DNA from: Proteles cristata cristata
Taxonomy: Eukaryota; Chordata; Mammalia; Carnivora; Hyaenidae
Assembly: GCA_017311185.1 (NCBI GenBank)
Contig: JAESUZ010003377.1
Coordinates: 310,001-374,000 of the forward strand
Direction: 5' to 3'
DNA length: 64,000 nucleotides
Of this stretch, positions 11,456 through 23,619 are shown piece by piece. The stretch's first letter is position 1; each line of letters begins with the position of its first letter. Made by a program: the position numbers and the translations under genes. Below the pieces are notes generated by a model that saw only the letters and a program-made list of their open reading frames with translations, was not told the DNA's origin and searched no databases.

Positions 11456-14168
11456 TTTCTTAGGCCAGCCCTGCAGACGAACACGGACACGGAGCCCTTC
11501 CCATCCCCCACAGCGTCCCCAGACGATCAGATCTTAGCCCACAGGATCCTGTCCACCAACACCACTCGCATGGCTGGCTTTTGGGTCAATCACATGACGG
11601 AGGCTGGATCCCACGGGGACGAGCCCGCAGGTGGACAGCCCTACACGGTGTCCTACTCCACGCCGGGCACCCACACCACTGACCCCCTACTGTGGAGATG
11701 ATCTTAGGTCTCCTGGGGGAGACAAATGAATGTGCACCCACTAGACAGACAACTGTCCAAGGTGCCCGGGTGGGAGGAGAGGCCAGGGGGAGGGAGGTCA
11801 GCCAGGAAGAGCGGCAGCCTGGCTGGGCACCTCGGGCACCACCACGCGCTTACACGCACGTCCCCTGAGGAAGGCAGGAAGACGCGGAGGCTCGGAAGGC
11901 AGGGGACCTCCCCGGGCACGCAGCGAGAAAGCAGCAGCCTGAAGTCTCTCCTTCCACACCCCATACGCTGTCCATCCTCCAACCCGCAGTTTCTACGATG
12001 AAGCAGAAACTGCCACGGGGAAGGTTCAAACGAAGGACTCCCGAGTCTGAGAGATGAAAAGAACACGGCATCTCCCTTATTTCCAGGCCTGGGAGAGGAG
12101 AACACTCAAGAAAGACGTTCCTTCCACACGCCATTCTGTCCTGCCTGGCGCGCACGTCAGTGGGTGCCCCCGAGGGACGGGAAGACAGGAGGCTACAACC
12201 ACAAGGTCCAGAGAGGAAGGAAGCGTGGCCAAGTGCGTGCCCGTGGGAGCCACCCCATCTGCATGAGCAGCAGCCCCAGCCCACGGGACGACTGGTCCAC
12301 GAAGCCCACGCACCGCCCAGCGACGTGTCCCAGCACCCGGTGTCACCGGGCCACCCCCGCTCTAAGAAGCACCTCGCTGGTACTAAGGCTTGAAAGACAA
12401 CGCTGTCCTCCGGCATCGTCCCAGCTCCCTGTAGGCTTAGTTTCTATCCTTTCTATCTGCAAGGAGTCATTCAAAATGTCTGAAACCCCTGCTGAGTTTG
12501 CCTGTGACATGTGCGCACATTAAAGATGAGCATCCGCCAACGAGTTGCCAACGAGCCCCCCACATTCTCTTTTAAAACCACCAAGTGTCCGGCTCGAAGG
12601 AATTTTTTGCAGAACTGCACAGAAGTGGGGGACTTGAGCAGATGCGTGAAGTCACGCCAGCGACCCACCTGGAGCATCTCCCCACTGACCGACAGCCCGG
12701 GCCCATCCCGCGGTGGCTGTGCAGGCACTGTCCCTGCCTGCTCAGGATGGACGCCCCTGGCCTCTGGAGGCAGCTTCTCCGACGGCGTCTGCGGGCCGGC
12801 CCATCCTCTCTGCCACCATCCCGGCAGGGCTGTCCGTCAAGGAGGCCGAGAGGTGGCCGATTCTCTCCAGGAACAGGAAGCCCAGGTGCCGGCCGAGGAG
12901 ACAAGTCGGCGTCCCACAGACGGGGTGCCTTGGGCCTGCACCCCGGACCCCGCCAGGGGAGCCAGCCCAGTCCATCCCCAGACCTGGTTCTCAGGCCGGC
13001 CTCCCAGGCTGAAACACCCCCACACCCTTCTGGTAAATTCTACATCGGCTCGCATTAGCTAGGATTGAGGTTCTGACGTTTTCAACCAAAAACTGAACAG
13101 ACCAACTCACCATGCCCTCAGGCATAAAGAGGAAAGAAATTCTGTTCTTAAAAAGGAAAGACGACCTACTGAGGGCAAAGGGGGCCTAAATTGAGGAACT
13201 TGTTTTGCCTTCAATCTGAAGGCAATTCCCAAAGTGGCGGCTCTGGGTGAAGAGGCCCCGACACATCACTGTGACGGTGGCGGCCCCTCTTCGGGGACAT
13301 GTGAGTGTCAGAGCAGGTGCGGCATACATCACACCTGCTCCGTTCCCAGCCGTGGACTCAGCCAAGGCCTTCAAGGTCCTTCCGCTGTCAGGCGGTCAGG
13401 CTCCCAGGAGGTCTCACCACCCAGCAGGCCCTGGACGAGACCCCGGGGCCCAGTCCGGGGAAGCCCACGCTGGGAAGGACGGGCCATCCCACGATTAGGC
13501 CAAGTGCACAGGCCCCACGCCTAGCTCTGGTGTCAGGAGCCTCCCGAGGGACCTCGGGGACGCAGGGGCACGTGGCCTGAGCAGCGCAGGTGTGGGCGGC
13601 CGGTGTCGGCTGGGTTGGGAGAAGGCAGCATGCCCAGGGGCAGGGCCCGGGTCACTGGGAGCCCTGACTGGACCAGCGGGTCCTCCAGGGAACAGCTGGA
13701 AGTGACAGTGCCCCCAGGGATGGGCGAGACCGGGCAGGCCGGCAGCAAAGGGCTCCGGGTGTTAAACAAAGTGACTCCATTGTCTTTATTTACGCCATGA
13801 CTCGTTCTCGGAAGGGTGAGGGATGAGGTCAAGGAATCCGGACCTCCTTGAGCCATTAGCGGCTTTGAAGCAGGGCAAGGCCCGGCCGGAGCTGTATGGA
13901 ATCTATTCACGGGAGAGCCAAGCTGTGCAACACGAATTGCATCAACCTCCTCGGACATCTGAGCACCGGGGAGCAGACGTGCTGGCACACAGGAGGCGAG
14001 GCCTGAGGCGACCGCCTCTGCTGGATCCGTGGGTATAAACCCGTGCTCATCGCGCACGCGCCTGCACACACACGATGCAGGGGACCGCGCACAACACGGA
14101 AGGCTGAGCAACGAAGCATCTCCGGAGAATCCTGGGGGTCATCGCACTGTTCAACCCTGAAAGGCTAC
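11456..14168. other. GC- and CpG-rich unique intron
   Basis: No exon or repeat was recognised. 12750-13600 is CpG-dense and gives long spurious open frames on both strands, without protein-like composition or splice structure. Confidence 0.5.
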
Positions 14169-14402
14169 AAAATCATTATTTTTTAAACCGTTTAATGTTT
14201 ATATTTGAAAGAGACAGAATGTGAGTGAGGGAGAAGTTGAGAGAGGGAGGGAGACACAGAATCTGAAGCAGTTCCAGGCTCCCAGCTATCAACACAGAGC
14301 CCGACGCGGGGCTCAAACTCATGGACGGGAAGATCCTGACATGCGCCGACGTCAGACGCTTAACCGACTGAGCCCCCAGGCACCCCTAGAAAATCGTTAT
14401 TT
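14169..14402 (-). mobile_element. Felid SINE with 13-bp TSD
   Basis: Reverse element at 14182-14389. Flanks are AAAATCATTATTT (14169-14181) and AAAATCGTTATTT (14390-14402), with one mismatch. Body is diverged. Confidence 0.9.
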
Positions 14403-16411
14403 AGTTGGAAGGGCTCAACAACTCTCTAGCAGGTCTGACTGTGGCGAGGGGGGAGGCGTGTACGTAGTGTCACCTTTTAGCTTTTTAACTAAAAACGGCG
14501 CCCCAGGCGGCTCCGGTGTGCAGGTGGAGACGTGGGCCGGCCCCACACCCTGGCACGCGCGGCATGCGGCGCCCTTGGATGCACCGAAGGCAACACGCAG
14601 ATGTGAACACGTTTTCCAAACTCATGACCTTGAACCTTTAAGGCAGTGTGGTGTCGAGGAAAAGCCCACAGCGGCGCCACACCTGGGCCGGGAAAGCACC
14701 GCCAGACGAGACAGACCTGAGGCGAGGTTCTCCCCGTGGAGGTCCAGCGGTGCTACCTCAACCCCCGCAACCCAGCAGGGGGCCCGGCGCCGCTCGCAGC
14801 GGCAGGTCAGAACGCTCTTCTTGTTACATCCGAAAGCACTTGAGAGATGGACATTTTCACTCATGTGTCTAATTTCCTAGAAACGGAGGCAAGAGCAGGT
14901 TCCCTGGTGGGCACAAAAGTCCGCTGCTCTCAGGGGACCCGGAAGCTGCGGAGCACGCAGGACCGCGGACAGTCAGGATGTACGTCCAGCCCGGACCTAT
15001 GTCCTGGGGCGCTACTTTCTTATTCTCGATCAAGGAAATCAGTCTTCATCCTTGGTACATCCTCCCCCCGAAAAGTTACACTGATGCCCAAACGCCCCAC
15101 ACACCAAGATAAAGGGTGGCTCTCCAGCGTTTTGCTGACGTGGCATCGGGGCGGGAAGTGACGTGGACACTGCCCCTCATCTCCCACCCCTGCACCAAAT
15201 CCCACCGCGAGCACTTCTATTAAAAAAAAAAAAGGCTCTGTAGGAGCAAAATCCACTATTTGAGGAAATCACGCGGGGTTTTCTCCCCACGCTATAAATA
15301 AAGGAGCTCTCCAGAACGTGGAGCTGTCAAAGAAGACTTACAGATAGAAGTTTCCAGTTTTACTCTTTGGCCAGAGGACACGTGAGTAGTTTCCCTGAGC
15401 CAAGCAAAGGTTAATCAACAAAGAAGTTCGTTAAGACTGTCCCGAGCTCAGGCTGCCAGGCAGGTAGTCATAAAGCCTGGGTGGAATTTGCCTTCTCCAG
15501 CAGTAGGAGGCGGGAGGGGAGAAAAAGTCACATCCTGGGGGGGCCGGGGGGCGGGGGGGCGGTCCTAGAAAACTTTGAGGAGAAGGTGCAGCCCCTCACC
15601 TCACCCGCCCGTCCTCCTTCGGTCCCAGCCAGCACACAGGTACACGCACCTGCGGCAGGTGCTGGGCACAGCCGGTCAGCTCGGAGCTCTGCACGCAGAT
15701 GAGAGGCAGGGAGGAACCGCAGAGGCAGAGGCGTAGCGAGCGGGCTGCTCCGGGCTTGGACAGCATCCCTGGTCGCCACCCACCAGATGCCACTAACACT
15801 CTGCCCCGAAGTTGTGACAATTCAAAATTTCCGCAAGCGCTGCAAAATTACCCCCTCCCCCAACTAAGAACCACCCATCTTGGCCAAACACCTGGGAGTT
15901 ACAGGCAGGGACACGGAGGCCGGGGGGTCCCAGTGTGATGCAGAGGGCGGAGACCTGACTCTCGATGTCTGCCCACCGCCTGCCACCCGCCTCACCCAAC
16001 GCCTGCGCCTCGTGTGTGCCACGCAGGCACCTGCGAGACAGCTCGTGGACTCTGCCCAGACGCTTTTAATTTTTAATCTCTTATAAGCACCCAGATGGGT
16101 CTGGTTTTTACAAACATAAACGTGAATGGCCACAGCTCCTCTCCCTCAGGCGTCCTCACCGCCCCCCCCCAACCCGCCTCTTCCCCACCTCGGCCCCACC
16201 CCCACAGCCCACGTTAGTAGAAGACACCTCCCAGGCCACCAGACGCGGATGGCATGGCCTCTGAGGACAGGTGCTACCCCCAAGCAGTCACTGCCAGGCG
16301 CCTGCTGAGCCTGACCCCCGAAGTGGGGACCCTCGCACTGAGGGTGGGAGCATGGGATTCAACAACACATTTGGAAAAGCCAGGCGGTTCTTTAAAAGTT
16401 AGATACACACC
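14403..16411. other. GC-rich unique intron
   Basis: No gene was recognised. A TATA-like GCTATAAATAAAG occurs at about 15291 without supporting promoter context. Runs of G (15538-15560) and C (16159-16170) are present. Confidence 0.5.
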
Positions 16412-16612
16412 CAGGGCAGCTAGGTGGCTCAGTCAGTTGAGCATCTGACTCAGTTTCAGCTCAGGTCATGATCTCGTGGTTCCGTGAGTTCAAGCCCCAA
16501 GTCGGGCTGTGCGGTGGCAGCCTGGAGCCTGTCTGGGATTCTCTCTCCTTTTCTCTTTGCCCCTCCCCAACTCGTGCTGTCTCTGCCTCAAAATAAACAA
16601 ACTTGAAAAAAT
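16412..16612 (+). mobile_element. Felid SINE, diverged
   Basis: GGCAGCTAGGTGGCTCAGTC head, TTCAGCTCAGGTCATGATCT middle and AAAATAAACAAACTTG tail, in plus orientation. No clear TSD. Confidence 0.87.
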
Positions 16613-16624
16613 TTTCTGAATAAA

Positions 16625-17155
16625 AAATAAATGTAGAGAGACACGAAAGCGCGTGCGCACGTGAAGCGCTGAGCGCGGGTTGTGCATGGCGCTGTAACTG
16701 TAAACGCCAAACCCTGCACACAGCACAGTCCGCGTCCACCAGACGGGTGAACTGCAGTGAGTCCACGTGATGGAATCGTGGCCAGCAACGAACACATGCT
16801 CCTGATATTCCCAACAAGCTGCTGGAACCTCAGACTCACTGCCGTGAGTGAACGAAGTTAGCGTAGAAGGGGTCTGTTACTGCACCACTGCATCTCTATT
16901 AAATTCTAGAAAACGCAAACTAACACAGCGTGACAGAAAGCACATCAGTGCAAGCAGATGGGGGCAGAGGGAGGGACGGGTCACAAAGGGCACAGGGAAT
17001 TACATGGGGAGACGGTTGTGTTCCATAATCTGGCTGTGGTTTCGCGGATGTGTGGCTCTGTCAAAACTCATCAAATCGTAAACTTTCAATACATGCAGTG
17101 TCTCCTACGTAAATCTGAACTCTCTGGAACTGAATAAAACACGTGCAGAAGGAGC
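16625..17155 (+). mobile_element. Old L1 3' end remnant
   Basis: The order of motifs fits the ORF2 end and 3' UTR of an old mammalian L1: CGTGATGGAATCGTGGCCAG, then TTCCATAATCTGGCTGTGGT, then GTCAAAACTCATCAAATCGT and TTTCAATACATGCAGTG. It is highly decayed and has no coding capacity. Confidence 0.6.
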
Positions 17156-18224
17156 AGTGCTGTAAAACTCACCAGCGACATTGACAGAAACTGCTGGAAC
17201 TGTTCCATCGCGGGAGGGTCGGTGTCCTGCCTAAGCGCACGAGGGCTGTCCGGCCGGGGAGGGGGGTGCGGGGTACCCTTGGGAAACTGCACTGCTGCGG
17301 TGCCGGGGAGGAAAGGGGGGCACGGCCTTCCCAATGCCCCTCAGGAGCACCGGGGTCCCTGCACGGTGCGGGGAGTCAGGCCTGGAACACGGCAGGAATC
17401 CAGACGGTCGCGGAACAACCAAGCTGTAGGAATGCTGTGGGGGGGGGGCCCGTGGGGGGCAATCGGAGGACCCCATCCTGCAAAGTCAGCCACCACACGA
17501 CCCGGGTGAGTCCCTGCTGGCTTTCCAGCCCAGGCCCGATCGGAAAGAGGGATGGTGCCGTCTGACGCCCCTGACCCACACCTGCGGGGACAAGCAGATC
17601 GCGTGCCGGGCTCTGCTCCCCTCTTAAAGCAGCACCAGGACAGCACACAGGGTTCTGCCCCCCAGCGCAGCCACCTCACTTTGCGTGACCTCAGGCAAAT
17701 CTCGTTCATTCTCAGGGTATCAATTTCTCTCTATGATGCTAATTATAGCCCAGAGGAAAAGTAACTTCTATTTATACATGTTAAAAATTAACTGCGTGCT
17801 AGCATCTCCATTATTAAAATGTCACATAATTCGAGTGGCTTAAATTTAAGAGTTGTACTTTCAACCGACCCGGATTAAAGGTGCTGCAGATTTTCTGAGC
17901 CCAGGTGAAGTTTCAGCAGCACGCCATTTGGAAACCGTCCCTGTCCCAGACGGCGAACCTGTCACTGCAGGGGCCGGCTTGCCACGGCTATCTCCTCCTC
18001 CGGCGATCAAAGCCGCCAGTCAGCCCAGGCACCACCAAACCTCAGCAAGGGAGTAAGAGTGACCCAGCTGCTGCCGCCTTCTCTGTAACTCAGCCATACT
18101 CAAAAGGCGAGGTGTGAATATGAGCTTCGAATCACAAACTGGGACACGCAAGAGGGTGCCCTGGGGCCCCTGCAGACCTGGGGCTGATCTGACAGGTTTC
18201 CTTTCTGTTCACAAAACATCATGA
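17156..18224. other. Unique intron with a MIR-like fragment
   Basis: GTGACCTCAGGCAAATCTCG at about 17686 resembles the MIR core in plus orientation. The rest is GC-rich unique sequence turning AT-rich at 17760-17870. No gene was recognised. Confidence 0.45.
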
Positions 18225-18410
18225 CCGTGACTCCTGAGTTCAAATCCTACCTCAGGCGGCTCCGGGGTGTGGGCGGGTTTGGGCAAGGCTTTAAACTCTA
18301 GGCCTCAGGCTCCTGACCTGTAAAGTGAGGGTTCTACCACCTCTGTGCGGACAAGTGACACAAAGCAGGTTTAAGCCCTTATCACAGGGTCCCAAACGGC
18401 AGGCGCTATT
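18225..18410 (+). repeat. MIR fragment
   Basis: TGAGTTCAAATCCTACCTCA, then GGGCAAGGCTTTAAACTCTA and CTGACCTGTAAAGTGAGGG follow the order of the MIR consensus. Confidence 0.6.
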
Positions 18411-18519
18411 ATTACGGGTTTTGTTAAGTGAAGGAGAGGGAAGGAGCGGGGAGAGCGTTCATGAAATGTTTCATCGAAATTTCTGGAATCCAGAGCAGGA
18501 ACAGCTGTCAGGGACGCCT

Positions 18520-19010
18520 CCAGGCAACGGCGTCATTTACAAGGCACACCCGCCCGCCTGGCTGCCTGCACAGAGCTGCGCCCAGGTCGGCGGGGAGACC
18601 CCGGCCCCCACACCGCCCCGGCCGTGCGAGCCTCCCTTCCCCCGGAGGCCACACGGCGCACCGCGTTCTCAGACAGCTGTTTCGGCCTCGTCTTCCTAAA
18701 AGCGAACGGGGAGCTGACGCCTGGAATGGGGCCGCCGGGCAAGGAGGGCGCTGAGGCTGCTCGGCCAGTCGGCACAGGCGCCCGGCCCGGCACACAGCAC
18801 GGCTCGTGACGGCCACGAACCAGCCGCCTGCCAGCCGGCAGCTGCTTGCTCCGCGTGGGGCTTTGCGGGTCGGCGAGCGCGGCGTGGGGAACGACCGCGA
18901 GCGACCACCAATCGACGGAAGAGCAGGAAGCTCTGGGAAGGGCTGGGATCCGAGGGCCGGCCCAGCGCACACAGGACGGAGGACGGGCTGCCTCGGCCTC
19001 TAGGGACAAG
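18520..19010. promoter_or_regulatory. CpG-dense intragenic patch
   Basis: High density of CpG without being a SINE, including GCGAGCGCGGCGTGG at about 18875 and a CCAAT box at about 18907. CpGs kept in an old intron suggest an unmethylated island: an alternative promoter, enhancer or lncRNA start. No exon with credible splice sites was recognised. Confidence 0.4.
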
Positions 19011-19804
19011 GAGTCGACGAGAGGCTGTTCCAGCTCCAGATTCCCTTGAGCTCAGGAAGAAGCGTAGACAGAATCCAGCCCGAGATCACAGTGCTCACAG
19101 AGAAGCAGCCGGGAAGACGCACGAGCACACTCCATCAGCAGCCGGCTGGGGCTCGGTCTTACGTCCCGCCCGCCCAGTCCCTTGCCCCCATCTCCGGGGA
19201 GCGTGGAGGGGAGCCGGCCAGCGAGGACCCAGGTTGGGGAAAACAAGGGTAAGCGTTCGGCTTCCGTCAGTGGCCTCGGGGCTCGGCGGCCCTGCGCACG
19301 GACGCAGCTTCCCATCAGGAGTGTTCCCGGGGCTGTGGTTTCAAACCAACAGAGAAACTCTCGGTCAAAGGAACTCGGGTTTCTGATTACGATTCCTGTT
19401 GTTATGTCCAGAAAACCCCAAGAAGACAGTATCATCTCCACCACGGGTTAAGTCATGTTTTTTAAATACTGGAACCCGAGCTCTAAAAACCCCAGGATCT
19501 AACAGGACTTATGTAACACAAGCCAAGGTAACAGTAACCATGGAAAATGGATCCTCCAAACACAAGTTTCTGGAAAAGTTCACCACAATGAGCTTTACAC
19601 GGTATCTTCCTAAAGAATTCTTCGGCGGGGGTTGTTTTCAGAATCAGCATGTGGTTGCAGCCGGGTGGGGAACTATGCTCTGGTGTGAGGAGGTGTAGAC
19701 GCCAGTGTAGACAGTCCACACAGTTCTCCACCGCCCACCCTTCCTGTGAACAAGCCACTGCTGAGGCTGCCAAGGCTGCTCTCAGGGTCACGCACGTGCG
19801 TGCA

Positions 19805-19807
<3 letters not shown>
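19011..19807. other. Unique intron
   Basis: No gene was recognised. Composition falls from GC-rich to average toward the CA repeat. Confidence 0.5.

Positions 19808-19862
<55 letters not shown>
19808..19862. repeat. (CA)n microsatellite, about 27 units
   Basis: Uninterrupted AC/CA run of about 55 bases, the longest perfect dinucleotide in the window and likely to be length-polymorphic. Confidence 0.98.
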
Positions 19863-19866
<4 letters not shown>

Positions 19867-19947
19867 AGAAGAGGGAGGGATGAACAGGGAGTGGTGGACA
19901 CGGGGTGGGCAGGTCAGCCGTCCCTTCATCCCTGCAAACTGGCCTTT

Positions 19948-20206
19948 AAGATAAAGCCTCAGATGGGGGCGCCTGGGTGGCTCAGTCGGTTAAACGTCCG
20001 ATTTCGGCTCAGGTCATGATCTCACGGTTCATGAGTTCAAGCCCCGCATCGGGCTCTGTGCTGACAGCTCGGGGCCTGGAGCTGCTTCAGATTCTGGGTC
20101 TCCTCCTCTCTATGCCTCTCCCCCACTCACACTCTGTCTCTCTCGGTCTCTCAAAAATGAATAAATGTTAAAAAAATAAAATTTCAAAAGAAAGATAAAG
20201 TCTCAG
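19948..20206 (+). mobile_element. Felid SINE with 15-bp TSD
   Basis: Element at 19963-20191 with a well-conserved GGGGGCGCCTGGGTGGCTCA head. TSDs are AAGATAAAGCCTCAG (19948-19962) and AAGATAAAGTCTCAG (20192-20206), with one mismatch. Confidence 0.95.
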
Positions 20207-22063
20207 GGACAAGAGGGTCTTCAGCACTCGGAGGGGAGCAAGCGAGCATTAAGGAGACTGTGCGCTGCCGTTACGGAAATCACCCGCTGAGACGTGCAGG
20301 CAAGTCTTCCGGGAACGTCTTCCACCATGGTAACCCATGAACGAGACTAGAACGTTCTTTCATAAAGGGAAGTGGAAGAAGTCAAGTTTCCCTGGCCCAC
20401 AGCAGACATGTTCAAGGGTTAACGTCTCCCGCTCTGCGGGGAGGGTGGTGGTTGTGAGAGAGAGAGCGGCACTCAGAGCCGCCAGCACCTTCCTTCGGAA
20501 CCAGGCCCTCGTCGAGGGGCCGAGGGGACCGCCTGGGCACGTTGTGCCGTCAAGCCCCTCAGCTCCCGGCCTGCTGGCGCCGCACACAGGACGCTGACAA
20601 CATGGGGACGAGGCCAGGGCGCCGGCTGCAGAATCTGGACGCACGGCCCGTTCCACACGAGTGCGGCCTACAGGCCAAGGCAGGGCGGTGAGCGGAGAGG
20701 CTCACGTCCCGAGAAGGGGACCGTGGGTCCGACCCGGAGAGAGCTCTGTGACACGCACGCAGCGGCCGAGGGCTGCGGGGGAGACTCGCAAGAGGCTCGG
20801 GAAGGAATCTGCTGATTCAATACGCCCGAGGCCGCGGGGTCTGGGCCAGCTCCGGGCAGGACGCGGACAGCGCTGCAGGGGGCGGAGGAGGAGGAGGCCG
20901 CAGCCCCAGCCCCGTGAGGTCACCGCGGGCTCCCGGACAGCCCACAAGACAGGCCCCGTTTGAGTCTGCTCTGCAGAACAGGAATATGGGGCCAATCGGG
21001 TTCTATAATTAACACTGCAATTAACACTGCAGACACAGGGATCGCACTGTAATTCAGCTCCCAACTCGGGGCCGGGGCGACTCCCAATTCTGAAGGCTGC
21101 TCCCTAAAACTCATGAACCGGGAGGTGACTAAGAGCTTAATGAGACTGCTCGGATCTGCCTCAAAACCTGCCACGTAAGTCAGACACGGGAGCGGCTCAG
21201 CAATGACACCTGCAGCACTTACCATGTGCTCGTGACGGTGACAGGGACACACGAGCAGCGGGTCACACAGCTGCACCCCGGCTTTCTACTCTGGGTACGG
21301 GGGGTCCGGGGCTCTGGGTACTCTGCGGAACGTCGGAGATGATCATCGGTGAGGTTCCATCCGCTCACGTCTGCACACACCCACGTGTCAGAAGGGAGCC
21401 TTCCACAGACGCACCGTGTGACACGTGGCAGGCGCTGGTTCCCCCACGTGCTACTGCGTCGCGTTCCCTGCCCTCCGGTGGGTCTTACACTCCTGAGTGG
21501 AATCTCACGCGGAGTTTGCTGGGGCAGGGATACTACGGAGGAAGCAACTGAGCACGAGCCCTAGGGCAGGCGGCCCTCCCGACCGCCGCCTCCCTCCCAG
21601 CCCCACTCGTACCGCCACCGGACCCGGCCATTTTGGGGAATGAAGAGCCACCGATGCGGTGGCCCCAGCCACTGCCGAGACAGGAGGGACCTTGAGATCA
21701 CAGTTCAATCCTGTGGATTCCAGCCTCTGAAACTGAGGCCCAAAGGGACACGCATTTGCCAAGAATTCCAGGGCACGACACTGAGGCCCGGGCTGTCTGT
21801 GCGCCACAGGCCAGTCACCACGGCTGTGACCCGCCATGATGTCACGACGTCCAGGGAAATAGCCACGGTATAAACCAGGTAAGCAAGAAAATGCCCATCC
21901 TGCGCATCAATACATTGGCTACGTCTAAACCCAGTCCTCAGAGCTGCCTACTCCCAAACCCACTGAGGCCGGAAGAGGGGCTGCCCTCCCAACATGCACA
22001 TCGAGCCGTAGGACTCAAGTCAGAGTTCAGTTCAAAGTCTCCTTTTGGTTCACATGAAGACTG
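20207..22063. other. Unique intron with a CpG-dense patch
   Basis: 20400-20945 is CpG-dense (for example GAGGCCGCGGGG and CACGCACGCAGCGG) and ends in a (GGA)n tract. A 12-base unit ATTAACACTGCA is duplicated in tandem at about 21008-21031. No exon was recognised. Confidence 0.45.
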
Positions 22064-22283
22064 GGGTGCCTCGGTGGCTCAGTCAATTAAGTACCTGCCA
22101 CTTGATTTCACTTCAGGTCATGATCTCATAGTTCGTGAGTTCAACCCCCACATTGGGCTCCGTGCTAACGGCGTGGGATTCTCTCCCTCCCTTTCTCTCT
22201 ACCCCTCCTCCACTTTTTCTCCCTCTCTCTCTCTTTCTCTCTTTCTCTCTCTCAAAATAAACAAACTTAAAAAAAAATAAACT
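22064..22283 (+). mobile_element. Felid SINE with long pyrimidine tract
   Basis: Plus orientation, diverged head GGGGTGCCTCGGTGGCTCAG, (CT)n tract at about 22200-22253, AAATAAACAAACTT tail. Confidence 0.88.
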
Positions 22284-23395
22284 GAATCAAGATTAACACA
22301 ACAAAAGGCTGTCCTTCCAAAGTGCAAGTGAAACCAACTTCGCCTGCAGAATGAGACACCTGCACGTGGGACCCACACTTCGTAAGTACCCTGCCCCCAC
22401 TGTGCTGACACTGAACCTGAACTTGACGCCATGACACCTTGATGGCCACGGTTTCCACAAACCCTTTGGATTCCTAGCCCTACTGGGCGCAGCCTTGGAA
22501 ACCTCTGCATCCTATAGAAGCAGCTAGATAGCGACCCTCTAGATGGGTGGAGAGATACGCAACATTACCAAGCAGAGCAACAAGGGCAATGGGAACAGAA
22601 TGGCTCCCTCTACACATTCCTTCAACTCTTCTGTGTGTTTCCAAATTCTCATCATAGAATGTGGAGGAAATGAGAACCACCTCGAGCTGCAGTTAATCTG
22701 CAAATGTCATCTCTTAGTAGCAAAACGCCTTGTTTATATGAATCCGAGACCCTAGACTAGTGGCATACCCCCCGAGCAGACCCAGAGGGGTGCCTGGGAC
22801 CCCACAGGTGGGTGATGGCTCCGTCGATCTGTGACCTGCTACCTCTTACCACATGCCACTCGACACAAAGTGCCCTGCTATCAACCTCAACAAGTCAGGG
22901 GGCAGGGGTGGTGGGTGACGATCTCCCAGACGAGGAGACCGCAGCACTCCAGGCCTCTTCCATCCCCAAGCAGGCAGTCTGCGAAACGAACACTCTGAGT
23001 GCCCCACACCCAGCATCCCATCAGGAGCAGACGGGGGGATTCTAGAAGAACATGGGCTCTCACGCTGGAGCCTGGGAGTCTGAGCCACATTCAGAAGCTG
23101 CGACGCCAGCACATCCAGACCTCACTTGGCGTCAGGGGTGGGGGGGTGGGAGGCAGAGACTTATGGGGAGATGCACAATCCACACCTGCCCAGATTTCAG
23201 CAGCACCCAGGACCCCCCGGACAAGCTGGGGGTCTAGGGAAAGAATGTGGGGCTTGGGGAGTCTGAAGCAGAGAAAAAACCTCTCGACTTAGACTATGGG
23301 CAGAAAGAGAGGAAGTAACGTTTGTATTTTATTCCCCAGCATGAGATGATCAGAGAGAAGCACAGGTTGAGAAACACTGGTAAACCTGAAATTTT
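22284..23395. other. Unique intron
   Basis: No gene or classifiable repeat was recognised. Confidence 0.5.
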
Positions 23396-23619
23396 CCTTT
23401 TTTTAAGGTTTTTATTTAGAGAGAGAGAAAAAGCGTGGGGGAAGGGGGAGAGAGAGCGAGCATGTGAGCAGGGGAGGGGCAGAGAGACAGGGAGAGAGAG
23501 GATCTCAAGCGTGCTCAGCCCAGAGCCCAATGCGGGGCTCAAACCCACGAACCGTGAGATCATGACCTGAGCTGAAATCAGGAGTCAGATGCTTAGCCAA
23601 CTGAGCCACCCGGGTGCCT
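23396..23619 (-). mobile_element. Felid SINE
   Basis: Reverse orientation with purine-rich body and complement of the GGCACCCGGGTGGCTCAG head. Flanks AAACCTGAAATTTT and AAAACTGAAATATT look like a decayed TSD. Confidence 0.88.

Noticed and set aside
14221..14880. 219-codon open frame
   Set aside because: It begins inside a reverse SINE and continues into GC-rich intron with no protein-like features.
15291..15304. TATA-box-like GCTATAAATAAAG
   Set aside because: It lies in the middle of intron 1 with no CpG island, initiator or downstream exon recognised. It is likely chance.
19966..20060. tRNA gene suggested by A-box and B-box-like sequence in SINE heads
   Set aside because: It is the tRNA-Lys-derived head of a SINE with CT-rich body, A-tail and TSDs. 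No functional cloverleaf is needed to explain it.
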